Positions 32,528-41,462 of a stretch of 64,000 nt of DNA are shown here, one piece after another; within the stretch, counting starts at the first letter, position 1; every line of letters starts with the position of its first letter. The notes beneath the pieces are model-generated. The model was not told the DNA's origin. It saw only the letters and a list, made by a program, of their open reading frames with translations, and searched no databases. The stretch comes from Amaricoccus macauensis_A. Lineage in GTDB: Bacteria; Pseudomonadota; Alphaproteobacteria; Rhodobacterales; Rhodobacteraceae. The translations under genes and the position numbers were made by a program. Location: positions 1 to 64,000 of the forward strand of contig NZ_JBNAFY010000004.1 of the NCBI RefSeq assembly GCF_049800915.1, given 5' to 3'.

Positions 32528-33733
32528 ATGACGAGCATTGCAGACGCAATCGTTGGAACTGATCAACCGGACGTACTAGTAGGAGATGGCGAAACCAAAG
32601 TCCTCAAGGGCCTTGGCGGAGATGACTGGATCTTCGGCGATGCCGGAAACAACCGGCTCGAAGGCAACGCCGGCGACGATTCGATGTCCGGCGGAGAGGG
32701 CGACGACCTTCTGGTCGGCGGGCTCGGAAGCAACGAACTGGCAGGAGGCTACGGCGCCGACCGGTTCGCGATCCGCTCGGACGCAACCCAGCACATCGTC
32801 GATTTCGACCCCTACGAGGGCGACAGCCTCGTCATCTGGGACAGTGCCTTTCTGAACGACGACGGCACGGCCGATCTCGACACGCTCATGGTCCAGGATT
32901 TCGGCTACGACCTCATCCTCCTCGGCAAGGTCGGCGACGAAACCCAGGTTCTTGCACGCATGGAAGATGCCGCCGGCCTCAGCCTCTACGAAATCCTCCA
33001 CCAGAGACATCTCGACGAAATTCCCGCCGATACATCCACCGAGGAGACACTCGCGCCCGGGGAGACGATCGCCGGCGAATTCGAATATGGCTACGATGAA
33101 GACTGGTATGCCTTCGAAACCGAAGCCGATACCTATTATGCCTTCACGGTCGAGACCGATCCCGATGCCGAGACCCCCGCCGATTATCCGGATGCGGGGC
33201 TCTACGACGCGGATGGCTACTGGATCGAGGATTCCATCTACGAATACACCGAAACCGGCGTGATCGCCTATTTCTACGCGGAGGACGCAGCAACGATCTA
33301 CGTCTCGGCCTATGAAAGCTTTTACGAGGCAAGCAGCTACCTGATCAGCGCCGAGGAAATCGCCTTCGAGGACACCGTCCCCGGCGATCCGAGCACCACG
33401 GAGACCATCGCTGTGGGCGAAACCGTCATTGGGGGTATCATGCCGCCCTATGACTCCGACTGGTATGCAGCGGAACTGACCGAAGGCGAAACCTACGTCT
33501 TCAACCTCGACCCCGACCCGAGCGCGGAAAAACCGCTGGAGGATACGTATCTCACGCTCTTCGATTCCGAGGGTTTCTACATCACCGAGAACGACGATGC
33601 CGACTTCGACGATTACTCCTCCGAGATCGTCTACACGGCCGAGGAAACCGGCACCGTCTATGTCTCCGCCGAGGGATTTGACAGCAGCACGGGTGATTTC
33701 ATCCTCAGCCTCGACACGCTGATCCTGGCCTGA
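32528..33733 (+). CDS. Secreted RTX-PPC protein, paralogue 3 of 3
   Basis: A 401-residue, very acidic protein. Residues 10-78 are RTX repeats (GLGGDDWIFGDAGNNRLEGN and on). The linker repeats that of the paralogues (GADRFAIRSDATQHIVDFDP and YEGDSLVIWD). PPC-like domain 1 has DEDWYAFETEADTYYAFTVE and domain 2 DSDWYAAELTEGETYVFNLD with YLTLFDSEGFYITENDD. The tail is LSLDTLILA. The sequence before the ATG (GGGGAAATCCA) resembles that before paralogue 1, which supports common ancestry of start regions as well as coding sequence. Function unknown; export by a type I system encoded elsewhere is inferred. Confidence 0.8.
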   Translation: MTSIADAIVGTDQPDVLVGDGETKVLKGLGGDDWIFGDAGNNRLEGNAGDDSMSGGEGDDLLVGGLGSNELAGGYGADRFAIRSDATQHIVDFDPYEGDSLVIWDSAFLNDDGTADLDTLMVQDFGYDLILLGKVGDETQVLARMEDAAGLSLYEILHQRHLDEIPADTSTEETLAPGETIAGEFEYGYDEDWYAFETEADTYYAFTVETDPDAETPADYPDAGLYDADGYWIEDSIYEYTETGVIAYFYAEDAATIYVSAYESFYEASSYLISAEEIAFEDTVPGDPSTTETIAVGETVIGGIMPPYDSDWYAAELTEGETYVFNLDPDPSAEKPLEDTYLTLFDSEGFYITENDDADFDDYSSEIVYTAEETGTVYVSAEGFDSSTGDFILSLDTLILA

Positions 33734-33754
33734 GCCGGTTCAGGCCCGCGAACC

Positions 33755-33793
33755 GCACGCGCGCCACCAACTCAATGGGGTTGGCGCGCGTGC
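33755..33793. terminator. Hairpin between convergent RTX-PPC gene 3 and the CDF gene
   Basis: GCACGCGCGCCA pairs perfectly over 12 bp with TGGCGCGCGTGC. The structure covers the stop codon of the minus-strand gene and lacks a T run, so it may block read-through from both sides or be Rho-assisted. Confidence 0.5.
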
Positions 33794-34698
33794 CCGATAA
33801 TCTGCGGCTCCGCGCAGGCATGACGGCTGCATTCCATCTCGAGCGTCACATGGCCAATGCCGAAGGCCCGCGCCAGCTCCGCCCTCACCTCATCCTTGAT
33901 CCGGTCCGCCCGGTCCCAGGCCCCGGCCTCGACCACCAGATGCGCTTCCAAGGCCGCCTCGTGCTCCTGCATCTGCCACACATGCAGATGATGCACGCCC
34001 GTTACTCCGTCGGCCTCGCGCAGCCTGGCCAGAACCGCCGCCACATCCAGGTCGGGCGGGCTTCCCAGCATCAGGATGCGGATCACCCCGCCGATTTCCG
34101 AGAAGGACATCCACAGGATATAGCCCGCGATCAGAAGCGTGATGGCCGGATCGATCAGCCGCCAGTTGTAGAGCAGGATCAGCGTGCCACCGAGGATCAC
34201 CGCGACCGAACCCAGCGCATCCGAAAGATTGTGCAGAAAGGCCGCGCGGATGTTCATGCTGGTCTTCGACATCGTGTAGGTCAGCGCCGCTGTCGCCAGG
34301 TCCACCACCAGCGCCACCACCGCGATCCAGACCACCATCCAGCCGTCCACCGGTTCGGGGGCAAAGAACCGCCAGATCGCCTCGTAGACCAGATAGACCC
34401 CGATCACGATCAGCGTTGTGTAGTTGATGAGCGCAGCAACCACCTCCGCCCGCGCATAGCCGAAGGTCATCCGCGCATCCGCCGGTCGCCGCGCGATCTT
34501 GCGGGCAAAGAAGGCGATGACGAGCGAGAGCGCATCCGAAAGATTGTGTATCGCATCCGCCACCAACGCGAGACTGCCCGAAAGCACCCCGCCCACGACC
34601 TGAAGCACGGTAAGCCCGAGATTGACCGCAACCGCGAGCGCCACCCGCCCGTCGCCCGCCTCCGGGTCCACATGATGATGATGGTGGTGTCCGCTCAT
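33772..34698 (-). CDS. Cation diffusion facilitator (zinc/metal efflux) protein
   Basis: A 308-residue CDF transporter with six predicted membrane helices. The metal site residues appear in ADAIHNLSDALSLV (helix 2) and AFLHNLSDALGSVAVI (helix 5), and the cytoplasmic C-terminal domain contains VTGVHHLHVWQM and HVTLEME. The N terminus begins MSGHHHHHHVD, a metal-binding His run common in ZitB/CzcD-type zinc exporters. Proton antiport of Zn2+ or Cd2+ out of the cytoplasm is the expected role; exact metal specificity is not visible. It is divergent from the aminotransferase gene. Confidence 0.92.
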   Translation of the reverse strand: MSGHHHHHHVDPEAGDGRVALAVAVNLGLTVLQVVGGVLSGSLALVADAIHNLSDALSLVIAFFARKIARRPADARMTFGYARAEVVAALINYTTLIVIGVYLVYEAIWRFFAPEPVDGWMVVWIAVVALVVDLATAALTYTMSKTSMNIRAAFLHNLSDALGSVAVILGGTLILLYNWRLIDPAITLLIAGYILWMSFSEIGGVIRILMLGSPPDLDVAAVLARLREADGVTGVHHLHVWQMQEHEAALEAHLVVEAGAWDRADRIKDEVRAELARAFGIGHVTLEMECSRHACAEPQIIGHARQPH

Positions 34699-34878
34699 GC
34701 CCTGCCTCGCGTCGCATTCTCACCCGAGCATCCAATCCCCCCTCCCGCTTGGCAAGGGCGGAAACCTCGCGTGCCGATCGCGCGCGCCATCGCATTTCCC
34801 ACTGGCACAGAAGCCGCCATCGTGATTGGACGGGGGGAAAGGGCCCCAATGCAAAGGGGCCAAAGAGGGAGGCAATTC

Positions 34879-36138
34879 ATGTTCGACACGATCCCCGGCC
34901 TGCTCGACCAGATCCGCGGGCGCTTTGCCCATGTGGAGAGCGATCCGTTCCAGGGCGAGCGGATCTTCTTCGAGAACGCAGGCGGCGCACTCACCCTCAA
35001 CTCCGTGGTGGAGACCACGGCCCGGTTCGCCGCCATCCCCGACAACCAGGGCCGCGACAATGTCGCCTCTTCCGCCCTGTCGTCCGTGATCGCGAAGGCC
35101 CGGCAGGACATGCAGACCTTCTTCAATCCCGAGAGCGGCCAGTTCATCGTCGGGGAAAGCGGCACGGAACTGCTCTTCCGCCTCATCCGCACCGCCTGCC
35201 TCGGCACGGGCCATGGCGGCCGTGTTCTCGGCTCGACCCTCGAACACCCCGCATCGCGCAGCGCCTGCGCCCGCTATGCACCTGTCGGCGGCAAGACGCA
35301 TGTCCTCGTCCCCCACGATCCCCGAACCGGCAGCGTCGATCTCGCCGCCTACGCGCCGGAAATCGGCCCCGACGTTCACGTGGCCACCATTCTCCACACC
35401 TCCCCCGTCACCGGCATGGCGGTCGATGTGGCCACCATCGCCGCGGGCATCCGCGCCGCCGCGCCCGATTGCTTCATCATCGTCGACGGCATCCAGCACG
35501 CCGCACACGGACGGCTCGACCTCGCGGCCTACGGCGTCGACGGTTACGTGATCTCACCCTACAAGGCCTTCTCGCGCCATGGCTACGGGCTGGCCTGGAT
35601 CTCCGACCGGCTCGCGGCCCTGCCCCATGACACGCTCCTGGACGCGCCCCCGACCGCCTGGGAACTCGGCACCAGAGATACAGGCGCCTATGCGACCTTC
35701 TCCGAAGTGGTCGGCTATCTCGATTGGCTCGGAAGCCATTTCATCGAAAGCGAGACCCCGCGCGAACGCATCGTTGCGGCGGGCGCGGCGATCCACGCGC
35801 ACGAGGCGCAACTGACTGACGCCATGCTCCACGGCAGCGGCAACCTCCCCGGCCTCGCGCAGATCCCCGGCGTCACGATCCTGGGCGGCGTCGAGAACCC
35901 GCTGCGCGAGGGGCTGGTTTCCTTCGCGCTCGAAGGCCTGCCCGCACCCGAGGTCGTCGAGCGGCTGAACACCGCCGGCATCCGGACCCATACGCGGAAG
36001 GCCGACCACTACTCCGCCAATATCCTCGACCCCATGGGCCTTCCCTCCTGCGTCCGTGTGTCGCTCTGCCACTACAACACCCCCCAAGAGGTCGAACGCT
36101 TTCTCGAAGCCCTCCGCGACATCACCCGAAATCTCTGA
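34879..36138 (+). CDS. Class V PLP-dependent aminotransferase (cysteine desulfurase-like)
   Basis: A 419-residue aminotransferase class V protein. The N terminus has FFENAGGALTLNSVVETTARF, the PLP region VATILHTSPVTGMAVDVATI and IIVDGIQHAAHGRLD, and the Schiff-base lysine is in ISPYKAFSRHGYGLAWIS. C-terminal SVRVSLCHYNT-type residues (CVRVSLCHYNTPQEVERFL) complete the fold. Proteins of this type include desulfurases and other amino-acid lyases or epimerases; the substrate is open. The ATG follows GGGAGG by 6 bases; the frame extends far upstream, but that part is antisense to the CDF gene and not coding. Confidence 0.85.
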   Translation: MFDTIPGLLDQIRGRFAHVESDPFQGERIFFENAGGALTLNSVVETTARFAAIPDNQGRDNVASSALSSVIAKARQDMQTFFNPESGQFIVGESGTELLFRLIRTACLGTGHGGRVLGSTLEHPASRSACARYAPVGGKTHVLVPHDPRTGSVDLAAYAPEIGPDVHVATILHTSPVTGMAVDVATIAAGIRAAAPDCFIIVDGIQHAAHGRLDLAAYGVDGYVISPYKAFSRHGYGLAWISDRLAALPHDTLLDAPPTAWELGTRDTGAYATFSEVVGYLDWLGSHFIESETPRERIVAAGAAIHAHEAQLTDAMLHGSGNLPGLAQIPGVTILGGVENPLREGLVSFALEGLPAPEVVERLNTAGIRTHTRKADHYSANILDPMGLPSCVRVSLCHYNTPQEVERFLEALRDITRNL

Positions 36139-36240
36139 GCCGCAGGACGGGTTTTCTCCCCGCGCCTCTTCCGCCATTGCGAACGTCCCGCGCGCACGGC
36201 ATATCTTGGGGCCCGAACCGCCGCCCGAGTGAGCCCGCGC

Positions 36241-36675
36241 ATGAGCCGAACGATCTTTGTCCTCAACGGTCCCAACCTGAACCTCCTCGGCCAGCGCGAG
36301 CCGGAGATCTACGGCCACGAGACGCTCGCCGATGTCGAGGCCAACTGCCGCGCCTGCTGCACCGAGGGCTTCGACATCCGCCTTCTGCAGTCCAATCACG
36401 AGGGCCAGATCATCGACTGGATCCACGAGGCCCGGCATGACGCCTGCGGCATCGTCATCAACCCCGGGGCCTTCACCCATACCTCCGTGGCGATCCTCGA
36501 CGCGCTCAACGCCTTCGAAGGACCGGTGATCGAGGTCCATGTTTCCAACGTCCACAAGCGCGAGAGCTTCCGCCACCACTCCTATGTCAGCGCCCGCGCC
36601 GAGGGCGTGATCGCGGGCCTCGGGATCGAGGGCTACGAGGCCGCCGTGCGCCGGATCTGCTCCCTGCTCGCATAG
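36241..36675 (+). CDS. aroQ: 3-dehydroquinate dehydratase, type II
   Basis: A 144-residue type II dehydroquinase of the shikimate pathway, cytoplasmic and dodecameric in the family. The conserved lid loop reads LNLLGQREPEIYG with Arg19 and Tyr24, the substrate Asn/His segment INPGAFTHTSVAI, and the C-terminal EVHVSNVHKRESFRHHSYVS. It starts 102 bases after the aminotransferase and may share its transcript. An upstream GTG would add only four residues. Confidence 0.96.
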   Translation: MSRTIFVLNGPNLNLLGQREPEIYGHETLADVEANCRACCTEGFDIRLLQSNHEGQIIDWIHEARHDACGIVINPGAFTHTSVAILDALNAFEGPVIEVHVSNVHKRESFRHHSYVSARAEGVIAGLGIEGYEAAVRRICSLLA

Positions 36676-36811
36676 GCGCGGAAACCCGGCCCGAGTGTCG
36701 CAATACTGTTACGACACCGCACTAGAACCCCATCACCCGTTCCCGGCGAACGGAAAGCAAGCACGGGCCCCGCAGGTCCGTCACAGCCACGTTTCGATGA
36801 GGTTTCCCCGC

Positions 36812-38794
36812 ATGAACGATCTCCCGCGCAGCCGCGCCGTCTTCAAGACGAGCCAGCTCGAAGAAGCTGCAGGCGAAGGCCACAACCCGACCGCCAACCC
36901 GACCATGGGCGAGATCATCGCCGCCCGCTTCTCCCGCCGCGGATTCCTCCAGGGCTCCATGGCCGCAACGGCCATTTCCGCCACCGTGACCCCGATGGCG
37001 ATGCTCGCCGCGAGCGACGCGAAGGCCCAGTCCACCGGCAGCTTCGACTTCACCGAGGTCGAGGCCGGCGTCGATGCCGATCATCACGTCGCCGAGGGCT
37101 ATGACGCCGACATCCTCCTGCGCTGGGGCGACCCGATCTTCGCGGACGCGCCCGCCTTCGACCCCGAAAACCAGACGCCCGAGGCCCAGGCGCGCCAGTT
37201 CGGCTACAACAACGACTTCGTCGGCTACATCCCGTTCGACGGCTCCTCGGAGCACGGCCTTCTGGTGGTGAACCACGAATACACCAACGAACACCTGATG
37301 TTCCCCGGCATCGTCACGGTGAGCGAGGGCGAGGCCACCGTCGCACCCGCCGACCAGAACCGCGTCGATGTCGAGATGGCAGCCCATGGCGGCAGCATCG
37401 TCGAGATCCGCAAGGTCGATGGCAAATGGCAGCCGGTGCTCGACGGCCAGCTCAACCGCCGCATCACCGCCAGCACCCCGATGGAAATCACCGGCCCCGC
37501 CGCCGGCCATGACCGCATGAAGACCTCCGCCGATGCCACCGGCACCCAGGTCCTCGGCACCATCAACAACTGCGCCGGCGGCGTCACGCCCTGGGGCACC
37601 TACATCCTGGCCGAGGAGAACTTCCACGGCTACTTCCAGGGCACGCTTCCCGAAGGCCATGCCGAAGCCGCGAACTACGAGCGCTACGGCGTGCCGGGTG
37701 AAAGCTACGAATGGGGCAACTTCCATTCCCGCTTCGACCTCGCCCAGGAGCCGAACGAGCCCAACCGCTTCGGCTGGATCGTCGAGGTGGACGTGTCCGA
37801 CCCGAACTCCACCCCGAAGAAGCGCACGGCCCTTGGCCGCTTCAAGCACGAGGGCGCCGAAAGCATCGTCGCACCGGACGGCCGCGTCGTGTTCTACCTC
37901 GGCGATGACGAGCGCTTCGACTATGTCTACAAGTTCGTCACCGCGGGCACCTTCAACCCCGATGACCGCGCCGCCAACATGGACCTGCTCGACGAGGGCA
38001 CGCTCTATGTCGCCCGCTTCGAAGAGAGCGGCGCCGTGGAATGGATGCCGCTCACCTTCGGGGAAGGCCCGCTCACCGAGGAAAACGGCTTCGCCTCCCA
38101 GGCCGACGTGATGATCGAGACCCGCCGGGCCGCCGACCTTCTGGGCGCCACCCCGATGGACCGTCCCGAGGACATCGAGCCCAACGGCACCAATGGCCGC
38201 GTCTACGTGATGCTGACCAACAACACCCGCCGCGAGGAGGCAAACGCCGCCAACCCGCGCGTGGACAACGCCTTCGGCCACATCGTCGAGATCGCAGAAG
38301 AGGGCGGGGATTTCGCCGCCACCACCGGCACCTGGGAAATCCTCGTGCAATGCGGCGATCCCTCCATCGCCGAAGTGGGCGCGACCTTCTCGACCGAAAC
38401 CACGACCAATGGCTGGTTCGGCATGCCAGACAACTGCGCCGTCGATACCGAAGGCCGGCTCTGGGTCTCCACGGACGGCAACTCGCCCTCCGACACCGGC
38501 CGCACGGATGGCCTCTGGGCGATGGAAACCGAAGGCGACCTCCGCGGCACGTCCAAGCTCTTCTACCGCGTGCCGATCGGCGCCGAGATGTGCGGCCCCT
38601 GCCCGACCGAAGACCTCACCACATTCTTCGTGGCGGTCCAGCATCCGGCAGACGGCGGCGAGGACTGGGAAGAGTTCGGTCGCGTCTCCTACTACGAGGA
38701 CCTCTCCACCCGCTGGCCCGATTTCGACGACGCCATGCCGGTTCGCCCGGCCGTCGTCGCCATCACCAAGCAGGGCGGCGGCCGCATCGGCTGA
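36812..38794 (+). CDS. phoX: Tat-exported PhoX-like alkaline phosphatase (DUF839)
   Basis: A 660-residue protein with a twin-arginine signal displaced about 40 residues from the start (FSRRGFLQGSMAATAISAT), as is usual in PhoX proteins. PhoX/DUF839 landmarks include LLVVNHEYTNEHLMFPG, NCAGGVTPWGTYILAEENF, HEGAESIVAPDGRVVFYLGD and DNCAVDTEGRLWVSTDGN. PhoX enzymes are periplasmic Ca/Fe phosphatases that release phosphate from organic esters and are common in marine bacteria under phosphate limitation. The second ATG was chosen for its GAGG at 9 bases; a start at 36797 is possible. No Pho box was recognised by eye upstream. Confidence 0.88.
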   Translation: MNDLPRSRAVFKTSQLEEAAGEGHNPTANPTMGEIIAARFSRRGFLQGSMAATAISATVTPMAMLAASDAKAQSTGSFDFTEVEAGVDADHHVAEGYDADILLRWGDPIFADAPAFDPENQTPEAQARQFGYNNDFVGYIPFDGSSEHGLLVVNHEYTNEHLMFPGIVTVSEGEATVAPADQNRVDVEMAAHGGSIVEIRKVDGKWQPVLDGQLNRRITASTPMEITGPAAGHDRMKTSADATGTQVLGTINNCAGGVTPWGTYILAEENFHGYFQGTLPEGHAEAANYERYGVPGESYEWGNFHSRFDLAQEPNEPNRFGWIVEVDVSDPNSTPKKRTALGRFKHEGAESIVAPDGRVVFYLGDDERFDYVYKFVTAGTFNPDDRAANMDLLDEGTLYVARFEESGAVEWMPLTFGEGPLTEENGFASQADVMIETRRAADLLGATPMDRPEDIEPNGTNGRVYVMLTNNTRREEANAANPRVDNAFGHIVEIAEEGGDFAATTGTWEILVQCGDPSIAEVGATFSTETTTNGWFGMPDNCAVDTEGRLWVSTDGNSPSDTGRTDGLWAMETEGDLRGTSKLFYRVPIGAEMCGPCPTEDLTTFFVAVQHPADGGEDWEEFGRVSYYEDLSTRWPDFDDAMPVRPAVVAITKQGGGRIG

Positions 38795-38835
38795 CCAGAC
38801 CTGACCGGCCCACGCGGCAAACTTTGAAACTGCCC

Positions 38836-38870
38836 GGCCCCGTCACTCACTTGGCGGGGCCATTTCATCT
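38836..38870 (+). terminator. Terminator after phoX
   Basis: GGCCCCG pairs with CGGGGCC around a 12-base loop, followed by ATTTCATCT, 41 bases after the stop codon. The T tract is imperfect. Confidence 0.65.
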
Positions 38871-39261
38871 TGCACTCTTGTATTTCGTGGCGAACAACAA
38901 TGCTGAGCCGATCAGGCCATGGGTACGGGGAAACAATGGCACGGGACAAGCCGAAGGCGCTGTGCCTGCGGCGGCCCGTCCGGCTGGCTGGCGCATCTTT
39001 GACGCAGGGGCATACCCCCGGTCTAGGCAGTGTCGTCACCATAAACTGCGTTGAACAGACGGCTTTGCGCCACCCCCCGATCCGCCGCCGGCACGGCCTC
39101 GAAACGGCATGGACATCCCCACTGCCGACTTCTGCTCTCGCGAATGTAGGCAAAGCAAACGCGCGCGACCGCTTTAGGCGTGGTGCACCTTCACCATTTG
39201 CCGCAGGGGCCGGGCAAAGCGCCCGCCCCTTCCCGCAGGCCCGGCCCGGAATAACGGCGCG
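38871..39261. other. Intergenic region between convergent phoX and rhodanese-like genes
   Basis: About 390 bases with no convincing gene. A plus-strand open frame from 38870 gives a low-complexity Arg/Pro/Ala-rich product without a binding site and runs antisense into the rhodanese-like gene, so it was not called. The right end contains an imperfect GC-rich hairpin after the rhodanese-like gene stop. Confidence 0.5.
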
Positions 39262-40188
39262 TCAGCCCCCCGCAGGCACGGTCTGGCCGCCTGCCCGCTT
39301 CCAGGCCTCCAGCCCGCCGCGATACCAGAGCACGTTGGTATAGCCGAGGTTGATCGCCCGAAGCGCGGCGTTGTAGGACATCCAGCATTCGCGCGACGCG
39401 CAGTAGAAGATCATCGGCATTTCCCGGTTGCCTTGCGTCACCTGCTGAAGGAATGCGCCCATCTGCCCCGAGATCTGATCGCCGAACTGACCAGGCGCAC
39501 TGGCCGGCACCGCCGGGATCGCGCCGGGCATCATCTCCTGAGCACCGAGCACATCGAAGAGCAGGTAAGTCGCCTGCCGCCCCTGCACCAGCTCGACCAG
39601 CCCCCGCGTCGTCACCAGCTGCCCACCCGGAATGCTCGCGGGCGTCGGGCCGTGCATGGCACCGCCATGAAGCTGCTGCACCGGAGTCACCCCGAAATCC
39701 TGCCGCTCGTATTGCGCAAGCTGGTCGAGAAACTCGAGGAACCGCGGATCGAGCCCCGAGGATGGCGCAGGCTGCTGCGCCACCGGCGGCTGGCCTTGCG
39801 CATACCCCTGCCCAGACCCCTGCGGCGCGACGGGCTGCGGTTGCTGCCCATACTGCGGATGCGGCTGGTCGAAGCCGGTTCCCTGCCCGGCATAATCGGG
39901 CTGGGCCGGAAGCCCGGGGGGCTGGCCCGCATAGCCCGGCTGCTGCCCGCCATATTCCGGCGCCCGTCCGCCATATCCCAGCTCCTGCCCCCCCGGCACG
40001 GCGCCCGGCGGTGCGATGCCGCGCACCTGGCCACCGAAATCCTGCGAGGGCTGAACACCCATCGGTTGCCCCATCGGTTGGCCCATCGATTGCCCCATGG
40101 CACCCGTCTGCGCCTCGCCAAATGAATTCTGTGCAAAAGCCGCACCACAAATCAGCATCGAAACCGATGCCAGCATCAATCGAAACAT
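39262..40188 (-). CDS. Secreted rhodanese-like protein with Gln/Pro/Gly-rich spacer
   Basis: A 308-residue protein with a clear signal peptide (MFRLMLASVSMLICGAAFAQ, cleavage after AFA). Residues 21-150 are a low-complexity Gly/Gln/Pro/Met spacer with repeats such as MGQPMGQP and YAGQ. The C-terminal rhodanese domain has the active loop YCASRECWMSYNAALRA (Cys263 and Cys268) and LGYTNVLWYRGGLEAW. The loop resembles the CXXCW group seen near PQQ-dependent dehydrogenases, but two extra residues separate the cysteines. Periplasmic sulfur transfer or metal/thiol chemistry is possible; no PQQ genes are near. It ends just before the unknown secreted gene on the same strand. Confidence 0.8.
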   Translation of the reverse strand: MFRLMLASVSMLICGAAFAQNSFGEAQTGAMGQSMGQPMGQPMGVQPSQDFGGQVRGIAPPGAVPGGQELGYGGRAPEYGGQQPGYAGQPPGLPAQPDYAGQGTGFDQPHPQYGQQPQPVAPQGSGQGYAQGQPPVAQQPAPSSGLDPRFLEFLDQLAQYERQDFGVTPVQQLHGGAMHGPTPASIPGGQLVTTRGLVELVQGRQATYLLFDVLGAQEMMPGAIPAVPASAPGQFGDQISGQMGAFLQQVTQGNREMPMIFYCASRECWMSYNAALRAINLGYTNVLWYRGGLEAWKRAGGQTVPAGG

Positions 40189-40201
40189 TCCCGCCTCCCC
40201 T

Positions 40202-41272
40202 TCAGGGCGTCACGCGCAACAATTGCCCGTCGAGCCCCAGTTCCACCCCCGGATTGAACAGTGAGTCATTCGTCAGAAGATAGGTCCCGTCATCGAGCTG
40301 CCAGGCGTGCTCGTATGTGTTGTCGAGCTGCACCGTGCCGCCGTTCACCGCGTCGTTGTAGGTTTCGACACCCCGGATCGCCTCGACCCGCTCCCGCTGG
40401 CCCCGATCCTCGATGGCCCGCCGCTGCTGGTAGCCGTCGTTGATGATCCCCATGATCTCGTTGCTGGCCTGCGAATTGATCCGCGACATCGCGCTCGCAT
40501 GCTGCGTGTTCTGTCGGCTCAGGACGGCATGATGCTGCGCGATCTGCCGCTGCCATTCCGGCCCCGGACGGATGGACTTGCGAATGGCCTCCGCCACCTG
40601 AAGGTTCAGCCGACCCGCGGGCGCCGCCGCGACGAAGCCCGGATTCGACGCACCCCCGCGAATGTCCTGCCCCGGCAGCCCGTACATTTCCGGCGTGGTC
40701 AGTCGCCACATCATGATCTGCGCAATGACCGAGGCGCGCATCTCGCGCCCGTCCTGCTGAAAGGCGATCAGTGCCTCTCCGGCATCCACCGCCGTCTCAT
40801 ATGCCATGGAGCCGTAATCCTGCCGCCCCGCCACGCCCTGCATCTCGGTGAGAAGATCGGGCCGCTGGCGATAGTCGATCACCTGTGCGCCGGGGATCGA
40901 CTGCGCCGCAACCGTTGCCAGGAAATCGCGGGCGTTCGACACTTGCATCTGCGGGCACGGGCCGCCGGGCTGGCTCTGCCAGCTCAAGGCCGGGAGGATC
41001 GCGACGCCCTCGCTGTCGTCGGGCAGACCGCTGCGCCAGTCGAAATTGTAGCCCGATCTGTTGCAACCACCGAAATTGCCCCAGACCACGCCGCCCTGTT
41101 CGCGCCAGTGATGCGGCACCATCAGCGAGAAGGCCACGAGCGGTCGCCCGAAGCCCTGCGCGTCGATCACGTCCACCGGCTTCATGCGCAGCTGCCCCTG
41201 CGCTCCGGCTCCCCCCGTCAGGCCGAGAATCAGGCCCAGCGCCAGGGCCGCACGTGTCACGGCTCGAACCAT
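40202..41272 (-). CDS. Unknown secreted protein
   Basis: A 356-residue protein with a Sec signal peptide (MVRAVTRAALALGLILGLTG, cleavage near AGAQG). I do not recognise the family. Visible features are a conserved-looking N-terminal block (FSLMVPHHWREQGGVVWGNF and two cysteines in GGCNRSGYN and GGPCPQM), a charged helical middle (ASAMSRINSQASNEIMGIIN) and a C-terminal beta segment (TVQLDNTYEHAWQLDDGTYL). The start was set by the signal peptide; the longer open frame lacks support. It lies 13 bases before the rhodanese-like gene on the same strand, so the two secreted proteins probably form an operon and act in the periplasm. Confidence 0.7.
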   Translation of the reverse strand: MVRAVTRAALALGLILGLTGGAGAQGQLRMKPVDVIDAQGFGRPLVAFSLMVPHHWREQGGVVWGNFGGCNRSGYNFDWRSGLPDDSEGVAILPALSWQSQPGGPCPQMQVSNARDFLATVAAQSIPGAQVIDYRQRPDLLTEMQGVAGRQDYGSMAYETAVDAGEALIAFQQDGREMRASVIAQIMMWRLTTPEMYGLPGQDIRGGASNPGFVAAAPAGRLNLQVAEAIRKSIRPGPEWQRQIAQHHAVLSRQNTQHASAMSRINSQASNEIMGIINDGYQQRRAIEDRGQRERVEAIRGVETYNDAVNGGTVQLDNTYEHAWQLDDGTYLLTNDSLFNPGVELGLDGQLLRVTP

Positions 41273-41416
41273 TCCCCGTCTCCATTCCCCCCGAACGTCG
41301 GGAGCATAGCGCGAAACGGGCTTTCTGTCATGGTCGGCGCCCGTTAACGAAGGTTGACGCCCGAGGCCCCTTTCGTTGCGCCGCCGCCCGAACCGGCGTC
41401 CCGGACCGATCCGGAG

Positions 41417-41460
41417 CCATATCGAAACCATATCAATTCCATATCGTTTCCATACGCATT
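41417..41460. repeat. Four 11-bp phased repeats upstream of the secreted-protein operon
   Basis: CCATATC followed by four variable bases occurs four times with a period of exactly 11 bp (starts 41417, 41428, 41439 and, as CCATACG, 41450). The spacing is near one helical turn, so all copies face the same side of the DNA. The array lies about 145 bases upstream of the unknown secreted gene. Confidence 0.75.
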
Positions 41461-41462
41461 TC

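Noticed and set aside
33775..34878. Upstream extension of the class V aminotransferase frame
   Set aside because: It is antisense to the CDF transporter gene; a strong ribosome binding site supports the start at 34879.
38870..39343. Plus-strand frame between phoX and the rhodanese-like gene
   Set aside because: Low-complexity product, no binding site, and its end is antisense to a well-supported gene.
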